Positions 12,794 through 19,308 of a DNA stretch of 19,308 bases are shown piece by piece (positions within the stretch are counted from its first letter, which is position 1; each line of letters begins with the position of its first letter). The notes beneath the pieces are model-generated. The model made no database searches, had not been told where the DNA came from, and saw only the letters and a program-made list of their open reading frames with translations. Origin of the DNA: Candidatus Moranbacteria bacterium UBA4824 (GTDB lineage: Bacteria > Patescibacteriota > Minisyncoccia > Moranbacterales > UBA2206); assembly GCA_002400405.1 (NCBI GenBank), contig DHFM01000042.1:4563-23870 (forward strand), given 5' to 3'. Position numbers and translations under genes: made by a program.

Positions 12794-13125
12794 AATAACT
12801 TTGATATAATTTTCAATTTCTAATTTTCAATTTTCATTGAATGATCAATTTCCAGTTTTCAATGCAATATTTTTTTTATTTGAAAATTACTTACTTGAAA
12901 ATTCATTGGAAATTGTGAATTAAGAATTGAAAATTTTTTCTAAAGCTCCCGCACCAACCTTTTCATTGTCATCCTGAACTCGTTTCAGGATCTCTTAAAA
13001 GTTAGCATGGGAGCTTGCCCCCACACCAACCTTTAAACAACTTTAATAAAATTTTCCATTTTTACCAAAGTTGGTCTGGGAACTTGCCAATTTCGCCTAG
13101 GCGGGTAAATTGGCAAGTTATAAAA
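12794..13125. repeat. Repeat-filled spacer between the two pilin genes
   Basis: This 332-nt gap has no gene. It starts with an AT-rich imperfect inverted repeat (about 12807-12940). Next come AAGCTCCC (12943-12950) paired with GGGAGCTT (13009-13016), a hairpin ATCCTGAA/TTCAGGAT (12971-12991) inside them, two direct copies of CACCAACCTTT, and a final palindrome at 13082-13118 with arms ACTTGCCAATTT/AAATTGGCAAGT around CGCCTAGGCG. The last could end the upstream pilin transcript, though it lacks a T run. Confidence 0.7.
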
Positions 13126-13494
13126 CTATGCAGGACAATCCGTTCCATCAAATGATGCTCCTGTAACACGAAGAGTAGCTGTGCAACCAACTCCAGAGTA
13201 CTGACCTCCAGCAGCTGGTGTTACGTCAACAGCCACTGAGCCATCGTTCCAACCATCACAATCTGCCGGAGCAGTGAAAGATAAGTCGGCATGAGTACTG
13301 GTAGTAACAGCTCCATCATCACATTCTATTATCCAAGCGGGAGTAAGACTAGAAGCAGCTGATTTAAAAGCAGCAACCTTAGCTTTTGTTCTAGCTGAAT
13401 TCAAACTCACTAACACAATCGAAGCCAAGATTCCAATAATAGCGATAACGATCAAAAGCTCGATCAGTGTAAAACCTTTTTTATTTTTAATCAT
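13126..13494 (-). CDS. pilA: Type IV pilin, probable major subunit
   Basis: The 122-residue prepilin has the shortest and most typical leader here, MIKNKKG, followed by FTLIELLIVIAIIGILASIV and mature Glu5. The C-terminal domain is small and ends with two cysteines (VGC and TDCPA) plus two earlier ones (IIECDD, ADCDGW), fitting one or two disulfide loops. It has the strongest ribosome-binding site of the cluster, GAGGTG five nt before the ATG, and a codon use rich in abundant-protein codons (GCT, GTT, ACT), which both support high expression and the major-pilin call. The assignment as major subunit is inferred. Confidence 0.9.
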   Translation of the reverse strand: MIKNKKGFTLIELLIVIAIIGILASIVLVSLNSARTKAKVAAFKSAASSLTPAWIIECDDGAVTTSTHADLSFTAPADCDGWNDGSVAVDVTPAAGGQYSGVGCTATLRVTGASFDGTDCPA

Positions 13495-13499
13495 ATTTT

Positions 13500-13505
13500 C
13501 ACCTC
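13500..13505 (-). promoter_or_regulatory. Strong ribosome-binding site of pilA
   Basis: GAGGTG lies 5 nt before the pilA ATG. Most other genes here lack a clear Shine-Dalgarno sequence, so this one stands out and fixes the start. Confidence 0.75.
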
Positions 13506-13561
13506 GCTTTCTAGTTTTTTATTTTTGTTTACTATATTAAATCTGCCAAATATCTATAAAT

Positions 13562-13591
13562 TAATTTTCAATTTCTAATTTTCAATTTTCA
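13562..13591. repeat. AT-rich 30-bp repeat, copy 2 (left end of the four-helix cassette)
   Basis: This 30-nt segment is identical to 12807-12836, and 20 nt of it (13570-13589) recur inverted at 14011-14030. Its core words are AATTTCTAATTTTC and CAATTTTC. Confidence 0.65.
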
Positions 13592-13615
13592 AACAATTTC
13601 TAATTTTTCAATTTA

Positions 13616-13969
13616 CTAATTTTGCTTTTCTCTTATTGTGGTTGATATTTTATTGAAAATTAGAGTTAATTCATGAGCTTCTTTCCATAAAATTTTTAAT
13701 ATTTCTTTTTCTTCAGGATTTGATTCAGCTAACATTTCTATCCAGTATTTTGTTTCTTGTATTTCTTTTCTGCATATGAATATTTTATTATTAAAATCTT
13801 TTTTAGAACTAGCCCCATTAGCTTCACAATAATTTGCTCCAACGCTAGTAGCTGACCTGATCAATTGAGAAATTATACTTTCATTGATTTTATTTCTCCC
13901 TATTTTTTTCGCTAGTCCTATAATTTCTTTACTAAATTTTCTTGTTCTTTCTTCTAAATCATATTTCAT
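13616..13969 (-). CDS. Four-helix-bundle protein (23S rRNA intervening-sequence family)
   Basis: The 117-residue helical protein has the pattern of the family first seen in 23S rRNA intervening sequences: KYDLEERTRKFSKEIIGLAKK, the SIISQLIRSATSVGANYCEANGA-type segment, KKDFNNKIFICRKEIQETKYWI, and an ending LWKEAHELTLIFNKI. These proteins form small bundles that assemble as oligomers; relatives bind nucleic acid in diversity-generating retroelements. Its exact role as a free gene is unknown. It interrupts the pilC-pilA gene order and lies between AT-rich inverted repeats (13562-13617 and 13974-14030), which suggests that it moved in as a unit. No reverse transcriptase or rRNA is present beside it. 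Confidence 0.9.
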   Translation of the reverse strand: MKYDLEERTRKFSKEIIGLAKKIGRNKINESIISQLIRSATSVGANYCEANGASSKKDFNNKIFICRKEIQETKYWIEMLAESNPEEKEILKILWKEAHELTLIFNKISTTIREKQN

Positions 13970-13973
13970 TTTA

Positions 13974-14030
13974 TTGGAAAATTATTAAATTGAAAATTGT
14001 TTAGAAATTAAAAATTGAAAATTAGAAATT
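13974..14030. repeat. AT-rich inverted repeat, right end of the four-helix cassette
   Basis: The last 20 nt (14011-14030) are the exact reverse complement of 13570-13589, and the similarity goes on inward with mismatches to about 13974. The repeat ends exactly at the stop codon of pilC (14031-14033). Confidence 0.65.
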
Positions 14031-15242
14031 CTATTTTATCTGCCCTGCAATATTGTAAATCGGCATCAAAATCGCAAAGGCCATAAATCCCACAGCTATT
14101 CCAATAATAATCATTAGCAGTGGTTCCAGAAGCGTGGAAAGATTCTTGGTCATAATTTCCGTTTCTTGATCATAGAACTTGGCAATATGCCCAAGGACTG
14201 AATCAACTTGTCCTGATTCCTCCCCAATTTTCACCATATGCGTCACCATTGGAGGAATATCTGCGCTTCTTTTGAAAACAGTGCTCATATTACCTCCTCT
14301 TTTAACTTCTTCAGCGGCCGCCAAAAAAATATTTTCAAAAACAATATTATTTATAACAGAACTCACAATCGTAAGCGAGCGAATAATTGGAATTCCGCCT
14401 GTGAGAAGCACCCCTAAATTTTCCGCAAAACGAGTGATGTAGACATAGCGAAAAATCGGTCCAACAATTGGCAGTTTTATTTTTATCTGATCCCACTCTT
14501 TTTTGCCATCATCCGTGTTTAGATAGTAGTAAGCTCCGCTAACAAAAGCGATTATGATAATTGCCACCGCCCACCAATAAGCTCCCATAAAATCACCCAC
14601 CGAGATGACTAACTGAGTGTACCATGGAATATCCGCATTCATTTCTTTGATGATAGCGGTGAGATTAGGAATAACAAAAGAAATTACCAAAAATCCTATA
14701 ATTGCAAAAACAATCAAAACCAGCATTGGATAAGTGAGAGCTGATTTTACTCTCGTATATAAGGTATAGTTTCTTTCAATATTTTCCGCTACATAATCAA
14801 TGGATTTTTTTAGGTTTCCTGATGTTTCTCCAGCTTTAATTATATTGATGGAAAGATTGGAAAAAACATTCTTGTATCGTTCCATCGAAGCTGACAAGGA
14901 CATTCCGTCTTCAATGTCATTCACAATCTCTTGGATAACTTTAACTAGATATTTATTGCTAGTTTGTTCACTGATAGCTGAAAGAGAAGTTATGATTGGT
15001 ACGCGCGCTTCAATCAAAATTGCCAACTGACGAAAAAAAATCACCAGTTCTTTTTGCGTTACTCGATCATAATATTTCAAAAAAGACTTGACCAACTGAT
15101 CCCCCTCCTTTTCCGACTGCACACTTATCGGCAATAGATTATTTTTTTGCAAAATTGCCACCGCCGATTCCTTGGAAGAAGCATTTATTATTCCGTCTTT
15201 ATATTCTCCTGCTTGAGTTTTAGCTTTAAAATTAAATTTCAT
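14031..15242 (-). CDS. pilC: Type IV pilus inner-membrane platform protein PilC
   Basis: The 403-residue protein of the type II secretion F family forms the membrane platform on which PilB and PilT act. It has an N-terminal cytoplasmic domain (MKFNFKAKTQAGEYKDGIINA ... LLPISV), and then two copies of the T2SSF domain (about residues 72-195 and 275-397). Each includes the ELVIFFRQLAILIEARVPI and FAENLGVLLTGGIPI type segments, with membrane helices near residues 170-193, 217-240 and 370-392. The GEESGQVDSVLGHIAKFYDQE motif before the last helix is typical. It is 34 nt downstream of pilT. Confidence 0.96.
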   Translation of the reverse strand: MKFNFKAKTQAGEYKDGIINASSKESAVAILQKNNLLPISVQSEKEGDQLVKSFLKYYDRVTQKELVIFFRQLAILIEARVPIITSLSAISEQTSNKYLVKVIQEIVNDIEDGMSLSASMERYKNVFSNLSINIIKAGETSGNLKKSIDYVAENIERNYTLYTRVKSALTYPMLVLIVFAIIGFLVISFVIPNLTAIIKEMNADIPWYTQLVISVGDFMGAYWWAVAIIIIAFVSGAYYYLNTDDGKKEWDQIKIKLPIVGPIFRYVYITRFAENLGVLLTGGIPIIRSLTIVSSVINNIVFENIFLAAAEEVKRGGNMSTVFKRSADIPPMVTHMVKIGEESGQVDSVLGHIAKFYDQETEIMTKNLSTLLEPLLMIIIGIAVGFMAFAILMPIYNIAGQIK

Positions 15243-15276
15243 ATATTTTTATTTTAACATAAATTTATAATTTTAA

Positions 15277-16347
15277 CTAATATCTCACCAGTGTTTCAAA
15301 ATTATTCGAATCTTTAGCATAAATTTTTGCGGTTTCCAGAGAAATTATCCCTTGCTTAACTAAGCCCGACAATGATTTATCCATCGTCATCATTCCTTGC
15401 TCCAAACTTGTTTCAATTACATTATCAATTTGATATGGTTTATTTTCTCGGATAAGATTTTCAATAGCATGATTCTTGATCATCACCTCCACAGCCGGAA
15501 CTCTTCCTCCATCGACTCTTGGCAAAAGCCTTTGGGAAACTACCGCCAAAAGCACATTGGCCAATTGCGAACGAACTTGATTTTGCTGATGAGAAGGAAA
15601 AACGTCAGTTATACGATCGATAGTTTGAGCACTGTCATTAGTATGCAAAGTAGCCAGTATCAAATGTCCTGTTTCAGCCGCTGTGAGCGCCGTGGAAATT
15701 GTATCCAAGTCACGCATTTCTCCTAAAAGAATAACATTGGCATCTTCTCGAAAAACTGCCTTAAGCGCCAAAGGGAAAGAAATAGAATCTTGATATACTT
15801 CCCGTTGTTCAATTATGCATCGGTCCTGCTGGTAAACATATTCAATTGGATCTTCAATGGTGATGATGTGTTTTTCTTGAGTATGATTTATTTGATTTAT
15901 CAGAGCGGCCAAAGTGGTTGATTTGCCTTGTCCTGTCGGTCCAACAAAAAGAATCAAACCTTGTGAAATTTTGGTAAAATCATAGAGAATTTCCGGCATA
16001 TTCAACTCTTCCAAAGTTTTTATTTCTTTGGAAATCAGACGGAAAGCTGCACTCACATAGCCTTGTTGAAAAAAAGCATTTACTCGAAAACGAATTTTAT
16101 CTTCAAAATTATAGGAAAAATCCACTTGTCCTTCTTTTAGAAATATTTTCTTTTTCTCTTCAGTTAAAATAACATCACACATCTCCCGCGTATCTTCCGG
16201 AGTCAAAATATTATCCTGTTCCATCGAAACCAATTTTCCATCTATTCGAAAAGTTGGAAATCTAGCCACGGTCAAATGCAGGTCTGATGCTCCCTGTTGC
16301 GCTGCCAAGCGTAATAAATTTTTTATCTTTTGTTCTGCATGAGCCAT
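15277..16347 (-). CDS. pilT: Twitching motility ATPase PilT
   Basis: The 356-residue hexameric ATPase drives pilus retraction. It has the N-terminal PAS-like domain (ASDLHLTVARFPTFRIDGKL), Walker A GPTGQGKS at 136-143 (glutamine where serine is usual), the Asp box IITIEDPIEY, Walker B ILLGEMRD with E210, and the His box ETGHLILATLHTN. The PilT-type C-terminal motif appears as AIENLIRENKPYQI. This last motif and the lack of a zinc site separate it from PilB. It follows the receiver gene by 5 nt and precedes pilC, so extension, retraction and platform genes are contiguous. Confidence 0.96.
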   Translation of the reverse strand: MAHAEQKIKNLLRLAAQQGASDLHLTVARFPTFRIDGKLVSMEQDNILTPEDTREMCDVILTEEKKKIFLKEGQVDFSYNFEDKIRFRVNAFFQQGYVSAAFRLISKEIKTLEELNMPEILYDFTKISQGLILFVGPTGQGKSTTLAALINQINHTQEKHIITIEDPIEYVYQQDRCIIEQREVYQDSISFPLALKAVFREDANVILLGEMRDLDTISTALTAAETGHLILATLHTNDSAQTIDRITDVFPSHQQNQVRSQLANVLLAVVSQRLLPRVDGGRVPAVEVMIKNHAIENLIRENKPYQIDNVIETSLEQGMMTMDKSLSGLVKQGIISLETAKIYAKDSNNFETLVRY

Positions 16348-16352
16348 AAAAT

Positions 16353-16733
16353 TTATTGTAAATATTGATTTATTTTTTCCATTACTTCCGATGGAGTGAA
16401 ATGAGATTTGATAAGATAATCTTTCGCCCCTAAATCAAGACCTTCTTCGATTTCTTCTTTTTGACTCAGATTAGTAAGAAGCACCACGGGAATTTTTTTC
16501 AAATTTTCATCTTCTTTTATTTTTTTAAGCAGTTCCAACCCTCCCATATATGGCATTAGAATATCCAAGAGAATAAGATCGGGCTTCGCACCAGCTTCCA
16601 GTTTTTTTATCGCTTCCATTCCATTGCTGGCAGAAATTACACCTATTCCTTCTTTAGTTATTTTAGTTTGGTAAATATCCATTACAAAAGTATCGTCCTC
16701 AACTATCATAATTGTTTTTTTTGTTGCATCCAT
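16353..16733 (-). CDS. Stand-alone receiver (CheY/PilG-like response regulator)
   Basis: The 126-residue protein is a single receiver domain. Acidic pocket D13/D14 (VEDD), phosphorylation site D57 (LLDILMP), T87 (LLTN) and K109 (LIK) are all in place, so it should accept phosphate. There is no output domain; it would act by protein contact, as PilG, PilH and CheY do. Its place between pilB and pilT suggests control of pilus extension or retraction, which is inference. No histidine kinase is present in the window. A promoter (16772-16800) sits upstream, in a 94-nt gap after pilB. Confidence 0.93.
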   Translation of the reverse strand: MDATKKTIMIVEDDTFVMDIYQTKITKEGIGVISASNGMEAIKKLEAGAKPDLILLDILMPYMGGLELLKKIKEDENLKKIPVVLLTNLSQKEEIEEGLDLGAKDYLIKSHFTPSEVMEKINQYLQ

Positions 16734-16771
16734 AATTTTATTATTAAAAAATTATTTTCACCTCTATACTA

Positions 16772-16800
16772 ATTTTAGAGTATTGCTTATAAAATAACAA
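16772..16800 (-). promoter_or_regulatory. Possible promoter of the receiver-pilT-pilC genes
   Basis: On the minus strand TTGTTA (16800-16795), a 17-nt spacer and TAAAAT (16777-16772) form a fair sigma-70-type promoter, in the largest gap of the upstream half of the cluster. Confidence 0.45.
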
Positions 16801-16827
16801 GTATTAGAATTAAAAAAATAATAGGAA

Positions 16828-18513
16828 TTAATCATTTTCTTCCTCCAAAGCTATTCCACCTTCTGTTACGCGATCAACTTCTTCTATTGTAGTCATTCCT
16901 TTGATTATTTTCAATATGCCATCTTGTTTGATTGTGAGAATTTTCAACACTTCCCGTTCTTTAGTGATAAATTCTTCCCCTCCTTTTTTTTCTGTAATTA
17001 TATTTTTAATATTTTCATTTATTGGAACAGCTTCATATATCGCCAAACGACCACGAAGACCCGTTCCATTACAATCATCACAACCCTTGCCGTGATAAAA
17101 CTTTATTTCTTTATTTTTTTCAATTCCATATTTTTTCAATTCTTCCTCTGAAATATTTTCTATTTCTTTTTCTATGGCTTTTCTCACCGATTCGGGAACT
17201 TTTGTTTCTTCTTTGCATTTCTCGCATATTTTTCGCACCAAACGTTGGGCCACCACAATACGAAAAGATGAGGCCAAAAGAAAAGGTTCAATTCCCATAT
17301 CAATCAGTCGTGGAATCGCACCTATGGCAGTATTTGTATGCAAAGTAGAAAACATTAGATGCCCCGTGAGCGCGGCATGCACTGCTAATTCCGCTGTTTC
17401 ACCATCTCGAATTTCTCCTACCATTATAACATTCGGATCTTGACGCAAAATTGTGCGTAGACCTGAGGCAAAAGTATAGCCAATTTCGGGCTTTATCTGA
17501 CTTTGATTTAATCCTTCAATATTATATTCGATTGGATCTTCTAGTGTGATAATATTTCTCTCTTCGCTATTCAATATTTTCAAAAGCGCATAAAGAGAAG
17601 TCGATTTGCCCGACCCAGTCGGGCCCGTAAAAAGTATCATCCCGTATGTTTCCGCCAGAGCTTTTTTCACATTCTCCAAAGCTGTTCCAAAAAGTCCCAA
17701 TGCTTCAATGCTAGCCAACCCTTGATCCTTATCAAGAATCCTCATTACTATTTTTTCTCCCGAAATAACCGGGAGAGTTGAAACGCGAAAATCTATTTCC
17801 TTGCCATCACTTATTGTTCTAAATCGACCATCTTGTGGCTTTCTTTTTTCATCAATTTTCAAATTAGCAAGAATTTTTATCCGAGAAATCACCGCAGGAC
17901 CAATTTCTTTGGGCATAATAAGACTCACATGCAAAATTCCATCCACACGAAATCTCACTCGATAATCTTTATCCATCGGCTCAATATGAATATCACTAGC
18001 ATTTCCCTCTATCGCATGCCCGATAACCACCTCTACTAATTTAGTAACGGGAGCATCCTTTAAGATTTCGCTTTGTTTCTCCTCCTTTTTCAGTTCTTCT
18101 TCATCATTAAAAGTAACCTCGCTTTTAAATGATTTAACAGCCTCTTTTAGTGCTTCCGCCGAACTGCTATATTTTTCAAAAATTTCACGAAAAATTTCTT
18201 CACTGGCAAGATATATTTCCAATTCTATATTTTCTTTTTCCGCCACAAAACGCAAGGCGTTAAGTGCCCCAATATCCTTAGGATTAACCATCGCAACCTT
18301 AACTAAACCGCCCTTTTTTTCAAAAGCGACAATTTGATATTTTTCTGAAACTTCTTTTGTAATAATATTTATCGCGCTATCTTCCACTTTTCTTGGAGCT
18401 TTTTCCAATTTGGCAACACTCTCAGAATTATAAATATTACTATTTATTTTTTTTTCATCCGACAAAGCCGAACTCAAGACAGCTTGACTGGATGAAGATG
18501 AATTATTTTGCAT
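16828..18513 (-). CDS. pilB: Type IV pilus assembly ATPase PilB
   Basis: The 561-residue ATPase powers pilus extension. A Ser-rich head is followed by an MshEN/T2SSE-type N-terminal domain (about 44-118), a linker rich in charged residues, and the ATPase core: SDIHIEP (173-179), RKPQDGR (224-230), Walker A GPTGSGKS at 297-304, Asp box IITLEDPIEY, Walker B VIMVGEIRD and His box LTGHLMFSTLHTN. The zinc-binding cysteines (C430, C433 and the CDDC pair in GKGCDDCNGTG) are typical of PilB/GspE and absent from PilT. It starts 6 nt after the PilO-like gene, probably translationally linked. Confidence 0.96.
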   Translation of the reverse strand: MQNNSSSSSQAVLSSALSDEKKINSNIYNSESVAKLEKAPRKVEDSAINIITKEVSEKYQIVAFEKKGGLVKVAMVNPKDIGALNALRFVAEKENIELEIYLASEEIFREIFEKYSSSAEALKEAVKSFKSEVTFNDEEELKKEEKQSEILKDAPVTKLVEVVIGHAIEGNASDIHIEPMDKDYRVRFRVDGILHVSLIMPKEIGPAVISRIKILANLKIDEKRKPQDGRFRTISDGKEIDFRVSTLPVISGEKIVMRILDKDQGLASIEALGLFGTALENVKKALAETYGMILFTGPTGSGKSTSLYALLKILNSEERNIITLEDPIEYNIEGLNQSQIKPEIGYTFASGLRTILRQDPNVIMVGEIRDGETAELAVHAALTGHLMFSTLHTNTAIGAIPRLIDMGIEPFLLASSFRIVVAQRLVRKICEKCKEETKVPESVRKAIEKEIENISEEELKKYGIEKNKEIKFYHGKGCDDCNGTGLRGRLAIYEAVPINENIKNIITEKKGGEEFITKEREVLKILTIKQDGILKIIKGMTTIEEVDRVTEGGIALEEEND

Positions 18514-18519
18514 AGAAAA

Positions 18520-19290
18520 CTATAATTGAAAAATATTGATCTTGCCTTTTTGCTCCACATTCAATTGAAAATTACTGATATTTTTCTTATTTTTTATCTC
18601 TTTTATAATTTCTGTTTCCAGCTTGGGACTGGAAAAAACAGGGTCTGTCGCGTTAGATTGACTTAGCTTATTTTTCTTTAGCAAAGCGAAATTTAGGGTT
18701 GCGTTAACTGCAAGGCTGTCTTGACTAACAGCATTCGGGTCTTCACTTGAATTTTCAACAACATTTCTTTTTATTTCCAACATTTCTAAATTGTTATTTC
18801 TCTCTAGTTTTTCAAGGTTAACTAAAAATTCCTTAATTTTTTCATAGTTTCCCATTAATTTTACTTTCGTTTTGAAATTTTGCGTTTCAAACAAAGAAGT
18901 TTGCGTGCCAACACTGAATTCATCTTCAGTTTGAATCGCTTCTTGTATATTTTTGCTCACTGGTTGCTCAATGCTTGATTCAAAAAAGAATAGCCCCGAA
19001 AGCGAAGCCAGTTTGACCAAATTATTAATTATCTCGTCTTCTTTGCCATTTTCCGGAACAAAAGAATAGAGAGATTCCTTTTCTGGCATAGTAGAAATCT
19101 GCGCAGAAAGTTTGTCAATATTTTCACTTATAGTTTGAATTTCGGCAAGTTTTGCCTGTTCACTTTTCAATTTGGCATAATTTTCTTTCACTCCAGTAGT
19201 TCCATTGGAATAAGCCGGATAGACCAACCAGATAGAAAAAACTGCTATTATTACTATCAAAAAAGGCACTACTAATATTTTTATTTTCAT
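18520..19290 (-). CDS. pilO: PilO-like pilus alignment protein
   Basis: The 256-residue product has one N-terminal membrane segment (about residues 5-27, ILVVPFLIVIIAVFSIWLVYPAY), a coiled-coil stretch (about 36-66), and a ferredoxin-like periplasmic region with FKTKVKLMGNYEKIKEFLVNLEKLERNNNLEMLEIK, which is the usual PilO landmark. PilO pairs with PilN in the inner-membrane alignment complex. The last 45 residues are basic and unlike the family. It is the first gene visible at the right end; pilN and pilM are expected just outside. Start is the ATG ending at 19290, with no obvious ribosome-binding site. Confidence 0.8.
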   Translation of the reverse strand: MKIKILVVPFLIVIIAVFSIWLVYPAYSNGTTGVKENYAKLKSEQAKLAEIQTISENIDKLSAQISTMPEKESLYSFVPENGKEDEIINNLVKLASLSGLFFFESSIEQPVSKNIQEAIQTEDEFSVGTQTSLFETQNFKTKVKLMGNYEKIKEFLVNLEKLERNNNLEMLEIKRNVVENSSEDPNAVSQDSLAVNATLNFALLKKNKLSQSNATDPVFSSPKLETEIIKEIKNKKNISNFQLNVEQKGKINIFQL

Positions 19291-19308
19291 ATTTTTATTT
19301 TTTTATTA

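Noticed and set aside
12794..13125. CRISPR array between the pilins
   Set aside because: The repeats are palindromes of different sequence and spacing; there is no series of equal repeats and spacers, and no cas gene.
13616..13969. Diversity-generating retroelement, because of the four-helix-bundle gene
   Set aside because: No reverse transcriptase, template repeat or variable repeat is present nearby.

Overview
The window looks like chromosome from an AT-rich bacterium of the Candidate Phyla Radiation (Patescibacteria, Parcubacteria/Moranbacteria-like). The grounds are the gene style (small lysine-rich proteins, a complete type IV pilus cluster, GatC/GatA, a free-standing four-helix-bundle gene), AT-rich low-complexity spacers, many dispersed short palindromes, and tRNAs that mostly lack an encoded CCA. 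TGA is used as an ordinary stop, so the lineages that read TGA as glycine are unlikely. The phylum assignment is an inference from these traits; no rRNA gene is present.

Region 1 (1-2915, + strand) is the end of an integrated element: a partial gene with a clear terminator, three small genes (52 aa; 101 aa Cys-rich; 110 aa SpoVG-like) and a large serine recombinase. The recombinase reading frame runs into the 3' end of tRNA-Asp on the opposite strand, so that tRNA is the likely attachment site. The other end of the element lies left of the window.

Region 2 (2886-3305, - strand) is a tRNA operon with a near-consensus promoter: tRNA-fMet, tRNA-Met, a broken tRNA copy split by a 30-bp double palindrome, and tRNA-Asp. 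Region 3 (3314-8097, - strand) holds gatC, gatA, a one-TM protein of unknown role, and ligA, which carries three in-frame palindromic inserts.

Region 4 (8104-19290, - strand) is a type IV pilus cluster read right to left: pilO-like, pilB, a receiver protein, pilT, pilC, then a four-helix-bundle gene bounded by AT-rich inverted repeats, two pilins, an MntA-HepT toxin-antitoxin pair, the prepilin peptidase pilD, and four minor pilin genes. The last minor pilin carries a C-terminal LamG domain and could be a tip adhesin. PilB and PilT would drive extension and retraction through PilC, PilO would belong to the alignment complex, and PilD would process all the prepilins. pilM and pilN would be expected beyond the right edge.

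The most unusual signal is the family of short perfect or near-perfect palindromes inserted into functional sequence: three times in the ligA coding region without loss of frame, once exactly inside the D-loop of a tRNA copy, and several times between the pilin genes. This resembles, by analogy, the Rickettsia palindromic elements found inside genes.
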